64,000 nt of DNA, taken from NCBI RefSeq assembly GCF_002865645.1, contig NW_020194558.1:2632014-2696013 (forward strand). Reading direction: 5' to 3'. Shown in pieces: positions 55,608 to 64,000 of this stretch (position 1 is the first letter of the stretch; each line of letters begins with the position of its first letter). Source of the DNA: Hyaloscypha bicolor E. Its lineage: Eukaryota; Ascomycota; Leotiomycetes; Helotiales; Hyaloscyphaceae. The notes beneath the pieces were generated by a model. That model saw only the letters and a program-made list of their open reading frames with translations. It made no database searches and was not told where the DNA came from. The translations under genes and the position numbers were made by a program.

Positions 55608-56506
55608 TTACCCCACTTTAGCGGCGAGTAGACTCGCACTATTAGTGATAAACCCATACGAAGTCTATTGACATTAGCGTAGCCCCTTCACATAAAATTT
55701 GGGAGAGGAAACTCACAGCAACGTTATAAAATGTGATCTCTTTTCCGCCCTCTGTAGTCGTGCCGCAGCAGTCGTCCACCATCACACAGTTAAACCCGGC
55801 ATTATATCCGTCCACGAATGTGCCAAGGACACACTGGTCCGTATTAACGCCTGTAAACAGTATTGTATTCTTCTCCTCGGCTTTTAGTGTCTTCCAGAGT
55901 GGTTGTTCTGGAGACCAGAGCCCGGACATGCGATTTTTGGCACAGCGGACGTCGGAGGGGTGGGCGTGTACTTTGAGAGGAGGGTAGATGTCTGCATTCC
56001 ATGTGCCGGCAAAGAGACAACGTCCTTTGCCTTCTCCTAGGTCGGTCCCAAGGCCAATCCATGGCCTTCGAGCATTCGTGGTAGCTTGCAGAGTATCACT
56101 CATAAAGCCCCGTGCAACTGCTGCCGGGAGGGTGGTCATGTCTTCATCTGTTAAACCCCAATTGAGCCAAATTATCTGGAGAGTATCAGTGCAGTTCTAG
56201 GCATACCAGCAGAGCACGTACCTGTATCCCTTCCTCTCTGCATTTCTCAATGACCTTGATTGTAGGTTCCACAGCACTCAAGCCGTGGGGATGATCCATT
56301 GACTCCGAATCGAGGAAAAAATTCTGCATGTCAACTATCACGAGGGCCGTTGCTTCGGGCGCAATTGTGATTAATGTCTCCTTTGGGCCCTCAGTTGTTG
56401 CGATTGTCAACCTCTTCCCAACCCCTCCAGACAGGTCGTAAGTCCTTGTTGATGGAGAGTAATGCCATTGTTGGTCTGCCGGACCGAACGTGATGCCTGA
56501 ACTCAT
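55608..56506 (-). CDS. Isochorismatase-family cysteine hydrolase
   Basis: Exons 56222-56506, 55717-56175 and 55608-55664 give 266 aa. Introns are 46 nt (GTACGT donor, CTCCAG acceptor) and 52 nt (GTGAGT donor, GCTAATGTCAATAG end). The third exon adds TSYGFITNSASLLAAKVG and completes the fold. The catalytic Asp is in ALVIVDMQNFFLDS and the nucleophile Cys in LFTGVNTDQCVLGTFVDGYN; VMVDDCCGTTTEGG supports the family (PF00857). These enzymes hydrolyse isochorismate, nicotinamide or related amides; the exact substrate is not evident. The N-terminal 50 residues (MSSGITFGPADQQWHY) are shared with fungal members of the ureidoacrylate/isochorismatase type. ATG at 56506. Confidence 0.92.
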
Positions 56507-57476
56507 GGCGGATGAATGCCAGATACTTCTACTCGAAATCGAGGTGCGGGGGATGGATATTTAAACATGTCTGTCACTGCTGTCATCGTGTTGGTAATGG
56601 TTGGGGTGGAGTGGGACTGTGTCTCTTATCAGTTCTGGGGGTATTGAATGCTTAGTCATAAGTTACTTGAATCAACGTCTCCCTCGGAGATTATCCCATC
56701 TTCTTCATCAATTGATAAATATTGGGCACAAATTGTTGCAGGACCACAGTCTGGGGAGGTGTAGGGGCTGGGCGGCAGGGAAGTGCTTGAATCCAGAGCG
56801 TACAGCTCGGTGAAGCCTGTCCTCCTCGCAGTCGGACTCTCCGATGGCGTCCCCCAGTGCCAATCTCGTGTTGCTCTTCCCAAAGAGACGAAAATGAGGA
56901 ACGGGAAATGGGATGTCGGACTCATATCAAAAATCGTGAGTTCGTAGGAATTCTGAAGCTGGAATCGACGTTTTTAGTGAACGGCATTGGTGGTCTCAAT
57001 TCTCCCAAAATCCAGAAGAAGTTTGCTTTCGTGGTTTTGCATGACCTGTGCCTTTTCTGCTGTGTTCCGAGTTGCTAAGTTCGGATTCACTGTTATTGTT
57101 GTTGTGATAGATGGAAGAGCAAAGCGTCCCTTCCCGCTTGTCAAGCACTCGCAAGATTCTCCTTCCCGACCTCGCCCTCCGAAAAACACGCCTTTTCTTC
57201 CATCAGCCATCCAGGCGTCTACGGTCACTCCATACTATCGACTGATATATCAATTTCTTCGTCGGTCACTACGATCACTATTGGCAGTGCGCAGAGAAAA
57301 GTTTCCTTCCGAGCTTCGTCACCAGAATCCGGCCCAAGTCAATCTCGTCAACAAACAAATACTCGCTTTCGCAAAGATAAACTGCCTTACTTCCACCAAC
57401 ATTCCCGTTTTCTGCAGGGATTCCGTGCTATTAGACTGGTATATCTGATTCTAACCACTGCCGAGTCTCGTCCAAC
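56507..57476. other. Divergent gap between isochorismatase-like and four-TM genes
   Basis: About 970 bp. A minus ORF at 56656-56925 and plus ORFs at 56857-57448 have no convincing sequence or splice context. Confidence 0.4.
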
Positions 57477-58685
57477 ATGGCACGTGAATACTATGCAATC
57501 TCCCATACTCCAGAGTATCCTTCGCAGTATATCGCCATTCCTAGCCTTCTCCTTGTCACTGCAGTCGGATTGATTAGCTGCGGTATAGCCGCACTTCGCC
57601 AGCCGGAAAAGTCTTCCGACCTGCCTCGCTACAACGGACTTCCTCTGGTAATCATGCATCCATCCGAGACCATTTACACTCCCGGATCAAATGACCATCG
57701 CTGATATTTTTAGGGCATCGTGCTACTTGTATTCCAGATCTACCATCTCGTAGCCGAGAACCATGAAATTTTGTACAATTACTACGCTATAGTGATTCCT
57801 GATGGAGTCATATGTGGGTGGTTGCTTGTCTCCATACTTGTCAGCACCGTTTGGGGCGTGTGTGGGAAGCCACCAAAGGACGGGGAGGCACCAAAGGCCG
57901 GGAACCCATCAGATGACAAAGGCTTTGACATCGCTGTACTGGTTCTAGTTACTGTCGGATGGTCTGTCTAGATCCGAGTCCGAACGTTGCTGACAACCCG
58001 CTGATGTTCATCCAGGATAATCTCCGTTGTCGCTGTTTCACGTTTCGCTCTCGCCGCCATGGGACACAGGTATGGCGGTGGCACGAGCAGGCATCACAGA
58101 TACAGATCTGAAGCTCCTAGAGCAATTGAAAGTGATATTGAAAATGTAGCTGGAAGCTCAGAAGATGTCAATATGGACCAGTTACATGGAGATAGAAGCC
58201 CCTACGACGACACCAACATGAACGCAACGAACGGAAATAGGGATTCCTTCGACAACGTCAACATCTCCCAGGATCGAGCGTCGGTACATTACGTCCCTGG
58301 GCATCCATACCACCCCCTTCGAATGAATCCAGTAGACTCGATAGGTACAATCAGATCAGTTGCGCCGGATGTGAAAGAAAGTGAGAAGGTCACTATCGAC
58401 GACGCAGAGCAAGTTCCGAAAAGCCCCAAATTGGCGACTCCTCTTGTCTCCGTACCATTGCCGTCACAAACAACAAAATCCCCCATCGAAAATGCAGAGC
58501 AACCTTCGAGTAGACCCGAGTCAGTTCCCCCTCTTGTCTCTAAGTCGCTGTCACCAGATGACACACAAAGTGGAACAGAAACCACTAGAAACGCAGATCA
58601 AGTTCCGAGTACCCACAGGCCAACTCCTCCTCCAGCCTCGAAGTCGCTGCCGCCCACTGGTTGCAATTGTGAACAGTTGCAATGA
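57477..58685 (+). CDS. Four-TM membrane protein with disordered, repetitive cytosolic tail
   Basis: Exons 57477-57647, 57714-57961 and 58016-58685 give 362 aa. Introns are 66 nt (GTAATC, TTTTTAG) and 54 nt (GTCTGT, GCTGATGTTCATCCAG). Transmembrane segments: IAIPSLLLVTAVGLISCGIA; GIVLLVFQIYHLV; PDGVICGWLLVSILVSTVWG; IAVLVLVTVGWIISVVAVSR (formed across the second splice). The arrangement is that of fungal MARVEL-like proteins, of unknown function. The tail (about 145-362) is Ser/Pro/Asp-rich with three degenerate units around (D/N)AEQ..P..PLVS.(P/S)LP. It ends in CNCEQLQ. First ATG at 57477. Confidence 0.75.
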
Positions 58686-59263
58686 TTCAATTCAATAACC
58701 TTGGAAGATTCGTTAAGTCGTTAGGGGGAAAGTGTTCTAGGACTCAAAGAAGGATACCAAAAATTTGAACACGTAAGCTAGACGAAGGACTAGAACTTCA
58801 AAGGTCCTGTGGATCCCTTCTCTTAATATCTTAGACGCACCGCGCTTTAGAGATTGACTAGCAGCATATTTGCCTCTCTTTGCAGCCCCTTCCACATGAC
58901 AATGACTTGCCATCCAGAAAGACATTGCTGAATTGCCTAGCAAGCTACCCGATTCCCTTCTGCATTACTGATCTATTTACCTGTTTCTCTACCCTTTTCT
59001 CTTTGCCTACGATCATCCAACAGCAAAGCTGCTGCCACTTGCTGAAGTCCTCATCAAAACCATGTAGCTTGTATTCAATTCAAAAGCAAGATTATTTCTG
59101 ATAGGCTTCGCTTTCACATCCGAACTCGTGTAGGCAGGTACATGCGAACATCATAAAATCGCTTCTCTATCTGACTTCCTCCAGTCGAGCATTATCTTAT
59201 GCTGCACTCTGTTGACGAATCTTCAGTCAATTTCCCATAGCAATTAATGCTTTAGATCAATCC
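58686..59263. other. Intergenic
   Basis: No gene-like ORF. Confidence 0.4.
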
Positions 59264-60445
59264 GTGCTGGTGTTCTGCCAGGCTCAATCTCCATCTCACA
59301 GCCTCCACCGTCTGCATTTGCCATGTCCAGCCCCTGACGCCGCACCAATTTCCCCTCACTCCTCGCCCGCATTGGGGAACCTCTGCTCATATTGCGAGAA
59401 CCCTGATTTCGCCAAAGCTATGGTCACCTGCATTTATGATTCCGACATCGTGGATACCAGCTTCACCTATGAGCACCCTCTCTGCCCGGACGATCTTTTC
59501 AAGTCGGAAAACTCAGGCTGTGGCATCTGCCAGCTCTTCCGATATTCCTCGGAGATTTCCCCTTAAGATTTTCATGACAGGATCAAGGCTGGAGGGAGAA
59601 TTACCATTAAGCGTGCAGGGCTGCATCTTGCTGATGTTGGAAGTGGACTCTATACTGAAGGAGAGTGCCCCTGTCTAGACAATAATTGCCAATATGGCTT
59701 TCAATTAACAAATGGCAGCAGAAACGGAAGAGAATATTTCCATGCTTTGAAGATAATTTTCATATTATTAACCTCCTTCAAACCTGTACAAATTCATCGG
59801 GTCCTACGGACCTTGAAGTATTACCAAGGCGGAGGATCACCTGCCTACTATTGTTGGCATCACAGAACGGGTCGGTGCCTTAACCGGACTTTCATACGCG
59901 ACTGAGCTATGGGGAGAAGACATCATCTCAGGTCTCTATTGGAAGTCTCCGAATGAAACTTGGGCTTCTTCGAAGTATGTTGAACCAACTTGGAGCTGTG
60001 TGTCGATAACATATCTACCTGGCGAGATGAAAACAATCTGAACCATCCCCAAAGAGGTGGGTGGCTCCGACATTCGATCGCTGCGAAAGATACAAAGATC
60101 AAGAATATCGACATCAAACTTGCAACAGCTGACCCATTTTCCCGAGCGCAAGAAAGATCTTCTGTACGAATTCAGGGACTGTGTTTTAATAGCAATTACA
60201 CCATTGAAGAGCTGATAGCAAAGGTTGCCGCTCGGGATAGGACTATTCCACGAGTAACAAACCGCAGTTCAGCTTCCTTATCGGTGCCTTGGACAGCTGG
60301 GAAAGTCCGGTTGATCGTGAACTGCTGTTTCGGCATCTTGCTCGGAACACGTCCGCTGGAAATACCCGGGAAGTTAGCCTTCTTTTTCTTGAGAATTCCC
60401 CGAGAGATGGCGAGAAGTATGCTCGTGCTGGGTTTGCTACTGTAG
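59264..60445 (+). pseudogene. HET-type gene remnant
   Basis: The N-terminal part reads LCSYCENPDFAKAMVTCIYD and FKSENSGCGICQLFRYSSE, typical of the Cys-rich head of HET proteins, then meets an in-frame TAA (59564-59566). The same frame continues DFHDRIKAGGRITIKRAGLH. C-terminal HET-like pieces follow in other frames: SYATELWGEDIISGLYWKSP, WASSKYVEPTWSCVSITYLP, and IKNIDIKLATADPFSRAQER. The central HET blocks (SHRW, WTLQE) are absent, so there has been a deletion plus several stops and frameshifts. Non-functional copy, different from the intact HET gene at 50.3 kb. 5' limit uncertain. Confidence 0.62.
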
Positions 60446-60974
60446 AAGAGGGGGTGTGGAGTTAAGTGGACCTTGAGCTCTGGAGCGTGCGGACTGCTAC
60501 GATGATCTGACGGACTTTCTCGACGCTCAAAGGGATCGAAGACTGCACGCTTTTCCTCGTTATTCGGGTCAAGGCGGTCGGCCACCAAGTACTCCACGAA
60601 CCCGGACAAGCAACGGTAGGTTTCCATATCGAGGACCGAAGATTCGTTCTGGACGAGTACAACAGTAGAGGGGAAAGAATGGCGTGAGGTGATGAGACGA
60701 GAGCCCGTGGTTGGAGACGGAAAGGTCCAACAATGCGCGGAGACCACATGTCTTCAGCAACGATCAAATCGTTCGAGGAAGGGAAGTGAACCGAGCTCCG
60801 GGACGTCTAAACTCGAGAACCCCCAGAGACACCACTCTGCGATGCCACCCATAGCACCGATCGCGACCCAAAGACCTCGACTGAAATCGCTGTTCCTCTA
60901 TGAAACGTTGTCACCATTAGCCCTCCAAACTCAGACGCTCGCTCTACGAGTATGTTTTGAAGGAAGGATATTAG

Positions 60975-61087
60975 GGGTGGGAGGAGATGCTGGAGTGGGA
61001 GGAGATGCTGGAGTGGGAGGAGATGCTGGAGTGGGAGGAGATGCTGGAGTGGGAGGAGATGCTGGAGTGGGAGGAGATGCTGGAAAT
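60975..61087 (+). repeat. 18-bp minisatellite, about six units
   Basis: GGAGATGCTGGAGTGGGA is repeated head-to-tail about six times with almost no variation and would encode GVGGDA units. It sits inside a plus-strand ORF (60689-61123) that has no other coding evidence. High unit identity suggests recent expansion. Confidence 0.9.
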
Positions 61088-61440
61088 GGGGAGGTGCTGG
61101 ATCAGTGTATTTTCATATACTAGAGGGTTGGTAACTTCGCATAACTTCGAAATTGGATCATGCTAGCAAGGACTCAGGGAGGTTTATGATATTCCTTTGA
61201 ATTCATGCCGCAGCGCCGCAGGCTTCCTGGTTGTCATATGTTCAATCAGATCGAGCCAATTCAAAAGCTATTTCAAGGGAAGTAAGAGGCACTAGTAGTT
61301 GAGGTACAATTCAAGAGGAGAGATCATGGAGAATGGCACTTTGGTTTTATTATTTATGTTTCATTTCATTTCGTTTCATGATGCAAAGCATTCTGGGTCT
61401 TCTATTTACAAATGACCAATCATTCGATCATGCAAAAGCT

Positions 61441-61621
61441 GTCTTCATTGTCGTGTCCAATATAGGACTTTCTGGCTCTCTTTCCCAAATAAAACCCGCC
61501 CTTGGGAGAAAGACAGCAACTGGAATGACAATCACCCGACCATTTAGGAGCTGTCTTCATCTTCAAATCCAATATAGGACTTTCTGGCTCTCTTTCCCAA
61601 ATCAAAGCCTCCCTTGGGAGA
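61441..61621. repeat. Direct duplication of the 3' coding end of the AT-hook gene
   Basis: 61551-61621 (last codons of the gene) and 61441-61509 (after the stop) share a core of about 38 identical bases (..AATATAGGACTTTCTGGC..) with good similarity outside it. On the minus strand the second copy encodes SPKGGFYLGKRARKSYIGHD, with its own stop after DSFCMIE. The copies are 110 bp apart. Lack of stop codons in copy 2 suggests it may still be read. Confidence 0.85.
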
Positions 61622-64000
61622 CGACAATGCTTGAAATCGATCATACTCGCTCTGGGGCATGCCTTCTTCCTCGGAATCATCAGCACCATCAAGGCCCATG
61701 GCCCGACTAGTCGGCTTTCGGACTCGTGTGCTCGAACGTGCAGGAGGAGCCATTGCCGGAGCGACTCCAGTATTCTCCATAGTTCCACTTCCACTTCCGC
61801 CTCCACCTCCACCTCTACCCGTAACTGGTGCAGTGATATCTCCTCCTTGAAAAGCCTGCCATTGACCTATAACAGGTGCAGGTGCAGCAGGTGCTCCTCC
61901 CATATCCATATCAACATCTGCAGGTCCAGCAACGCCAGCAGGAGCAATGCCACCCTCAATCGCCTGCTTGGCAGCCAACTTCGCAGCCTTCTTCGCAGCA
62001 TTGGTCGCCTTGCGCTTCTCCATCGGTCCCTTCATCAAACCACTGGCCCATCGTGCCTTCGTAGCATCAGCAAGCTTCTTGCTCTTTCGCTTCTTCTTCT
62101 TCAGGAGCTCGGCCTCAGCTGGGTCCATGCCAGCGTAATCCTCACTGTCTTCGAAGTCACCACTTGACTCCGTCTTCGCCGCCTTGCCCTTGACTGTGCG
62201 AGTCTTGCGCTTCTTAGCCGGAGGTGCAGATTCTGCGTCACCCATGTCGTCGTGGCCATCCAACTCGAAACCAGCATTCTCGTCGCCATTGTGGACATCG
62301 ACCCCCTCGTTCATGATAGATCCAGGCTCAAAGATATCTCCCAATGCGGCACCTTTGCCCTTACTAATCGCTGGTAACTTGCGCTTCTTTGACACAACAT
62401 TCTCTCCGACGATCTCAACATCCTTAGCAGCCTGTTTGCCTCCTGAAACATTGCGCTTCTTGGGTGCAGGTGCAGAACCTTCACCGATCTCTCCCTCAAT
62501 GCTGCCGCCTTGGACAGCCATTGGGTTAGCTCCTTCGGCGATGATCAATGTATTTGTGCGTGACTTGCGGGTCTTGGGGGGTTGTGGGACTTGGCTGTCA
62601 CCACTTGAATCCTCGTCAACCATCTCTTGCTTGATGGCTCTTCTCTTCGTAACAGCACGAGCAGCTCGCTTCCTCGATGGAGGTACGGAACTGTCGCCTT
62701 CAATTCCAGTATCAATGTCAGTCGTCTGCTCACGCTTGAAGGACTTGCCCTTTCTGCCTCCTCGTGCGTTGCGTCTCTTGGGTGGTGGTGGGGTTTCACC
62801 GTCGTCATCAGAGAGGAACTCGCCGAGTTGGTCGGGGTCGATAGATGATTCAGGAAGAGCAGCGGTTCTCTTGCGTTTTGGTCTTCCGGTAGTATTGTTT
62901 GAAGCCTCGCCAGTGCGCTCTGGGGTGACTTCTTGAGGTGCGATATGTTGAAGGGCGGATTGTGTATTAGCCTTGCCTTTCTTGGCACGGACAGCCTTTC
63001 GAATGGGCTTCTTTGGTGGTGTAACTTCCTCGAGGAGACCGGGACGATAAGTGTCGACGACGATGTTCTCTCCGTCGCTGTCGCCGCTCTGAGCCGCCGA
63101 TTCAAAGGGTTCTGCGGGTTGGGTGTCCTCTCCAGTAACAGTGCGCTTGCTACGCTTTCCTCTGCCGTTTGTTGAGACAGATGGACCTGGGGCATTAAGC
63201 TCATCTTCAAGGTTAACGGATGCGCTTTGAGCCTGAGACTTTCCGCGCGTGGCAGTACGACGAGGTTGATGTCCGTCAAATGTAGCGTCGGTCCCACCAG
63301 AAGATGATGTAGTCGGTCTTGATGTAGACGTCGATGGAAACAATGATTCATTGTCATGCTCCGTAGATTGGATAACTTCCTCCTCCTCGCCGGCTTGAAC
63401 AGTAGGTTGTTCATCAGCAGGTTGCTTCTTGGCACGACCCCCACGAGCTTTGGCTCCACCTGCAGGAACCGGATGCTTTCGAGGACGTCCGCCTTTATTC
63501 TTAGGCTTTGGTGCGATTGGGATCTCTTCGGCTGGAGCACTTGATGGGCCAGTGAGGGATTCTTCAACTGCGATATTCTTCTTTGGTCTACCTCCAGCAT
63601 GCTTTTTCTTGACTGGTCCTCCTGCAGCGGCATTTGCCTCTACTACAGTTTGAGCGACGAGAGAAGATGCTGCAGCTTGGAGCTGTTCTTCTTGTGCTGG
63701 TTCAAGTTCCTGAGCATGGGATTCAACTTGGCTGTTCTGTGCTTCACCATCATCTGCCTCGAATTCGGACGGCTCGGCAACTTGGACGGTGTTGAGTTTC
63801 GACTGACCTTTGCCACCTGGGTTCTTAGTCTTCGAACCTGGTGGGCGGCCAACTCTCTTACCAGAAGCAAACAGTCTGGCAGGTGTGCCGTCGCGAGATG
63901 CGAAAAAGGTTTGAGGACGACCGGGGGATGCGATGCCATCATCCAAGACTCTCCTGGTGCGCGCACGCTTGGCCGGGAGGTTTTCGGGTTCGGTATCGGG
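61544..64000 (-). CDS. AT-hook chromatin-type protein (N-terminus outside window)
   Basis: 818 codons are visible; the frame is open to the window edge, so the start lies beyond 64000. At least four AT-hook-like motifs (R-G-R-P core): GKRVGRPPGSKTK, KHAGGRPKKN, NKGGRPRKH and TTGRPKRKR, plus related KARGGRAKK and NARGGRKGK. The protein is Lys/Arg/Pro/Glu-rich and mostly disordered, with bipartite nuclear-localisation-like KKKKRKSKKLADATKARWAS. A Gly-rich patch precedes the C-terminus SPKGGFDLGKRARKSYIGFE. AT-hooks bind the minor groove of AT-rich DNA, so a chromatin or nuclear-architecture role is likely. No enzymatic domain seen. The terminal motif is duplicated just downstream. Confidence 0.85.
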   Translation of the reverse strand, partial: PDTEPENLPAKRARTRRVLDDGIASPGRPQTFFASRDGTPARLFASGKRVGRPPGSKTKNPGGKGQSKLNTVQVAEPSEFEADDGEAQNSQVESHAQELEPAQEEQLQAAASSLVAQTVVEANAAAGGPVKKKHAGGRPKKNIAVEESLTGPSSAPAEEIPIAPKPKNKGGRPRKHPVPAGGAKARGGRAKKQPADEQPTVQAGEEEEVIQSTEHDNESLFPSTSTSRPTTSSSGGTDATFDGHQPRRTATRGKSQAQSASVNLEDELNAPGPSVSTNGRGKRSKRTVTGEDTQPAEPFESAAQSGDSDGENIVVDTYRPGLLEEVTPPKKPIRKAVRAKKGKANTQSALQHIAPQEVTPERTGEASNNTTGRPKRKRTAALPESSIDPDQLGEFLSDDDGETPPPPKRRNARGGRKGKSFKREQTTDIDTGIEGDSSVPPSRKRAARAVTKRRAIKQEMVDEDSSGDSQVPQPPKTRKSRTNTLIIAEGANPMAVQGGSIEGEIGEGSAPAPKKRNVSGGKQAAKDVEIVGENVVSKKRKLPAISKGKGAALGDIFEPGSIMNEGVDVHNGDENAGFELDGHDDMGDAESAPPAKKRKTRTVKGKAAKTESSGDFEDSEDYAGMDPAEAELLKKKKRKSKKLADATKARWASGLMKGPMEKRKATNAAKKAAKLAAKQAIEGGIAPAGVAGPADVDMDMGGAPAAPAPVIGQWQAFQGGDITAPVTGRGGGGGGSGSGTMENTGVAPAMAPPARSSTRVRKPTSRAMGLDGADDSEEEGMPQSEYDRFQALSSPKGGFDLGKRARKSYIGFEDEDSS

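Noticed and set aside
55642..55716. Isochorismatase end with ..VSFLSQILCEGA..
   Set aside because: This is read-through of an intron with a GTGAGT donor; the spliced third exon gives the expected family C-terminus.
60196..60747. 183-codon minus-strand ORF (..EKRAVFDPFERRE..)
   Set aside because: Reads coherently in places, but overlaps the HET remnant on the plus strand and no start or splice context supports it. It could be real; a transcript would decide.

Overview
The window is nuclear DNA from a filamentous ascomycete (Pezizomycotina). The evidence is the gene content: IMP dehydrogenase, IQGAP, a HET-domain protein, an HsbA-like secreted protein, an NB-ARC protein and GPI-type cell-wall proteins. 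Introns are short (about 45-190 nt) with GT..AG ends and CTAAC/CTGAC-like branch sites. The HsbA, SMP, HET and NLR-like repertoire would suit Leotiomycetes, but the sequence alone does not fix the class. Exon models below were built by hand from splice motifs, reading phase and remembered family conservation.

Layout. 1-3.3 kb: 3' part of a giant DUF3638/DUF3645 protein. 3.9-12.7 kb: conserved block with a 237-aa hypothetical, IMP dehydrogenase and, divergently, an IQGAP cytokinesis scaffold. 13.2-14.3 kb: GPI-type Cys-rich surface protein. 14.3-19.2 kb: gene-poor, with a MITE that carries a second, nested MITE. 19.2-25.6 kb: arrestin-like adaptor, DUF7514-type disordered protein, ankyrin fragment and an intact eight-repeat ankyrin protein. 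26.3-28.9 kb: small secreted 8-Cys protein, decayed DUF8021 gene and HsbA-like protein. 30.5-39.7 kb: TPR/coiled-coil protein, RNase III-fold protein without its usual acidic residues, a disordered protein with paired Cys motifs, RidA (with a 14-nt exon), a second MITE copy and a small SMP-domain protein.

40.8-53.6 kb is the most interesting part and looks like an accessory, allorecognition/innate-immunity type cluster. It holds a ten-exon, 1114-aa helical-repeat plus patatin-like protein whose patatin nucleophile is missing. Head-to-head with it is an alpha/beta-hydrolase plus NB-ARC protein lacking C-terminal repeats. Then come an intact HET-domain gene and a divergent Rho-family GTPase with a predicted 6-nt exon. 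A broken HET-type gene lies further on (59.3-60.4 kb).

55-64 kb holds a 61-aa secreted protein, an isochorismatase-family hydrolase, a four-TM membrane protein with a repetitive tail, an 18-bp minisatellite, and the 3' part of an AT-hook chromatin-type protein with a duplicated terminal coding segment.

Housekeeping genes (IMP dehydrogenase, IQGAP, RidA, isochorismatase) alternate with accessory genes. Three gene remnants (DUF8021, HET, ankyrin) and the MITEs mark where the locus has been turning over.
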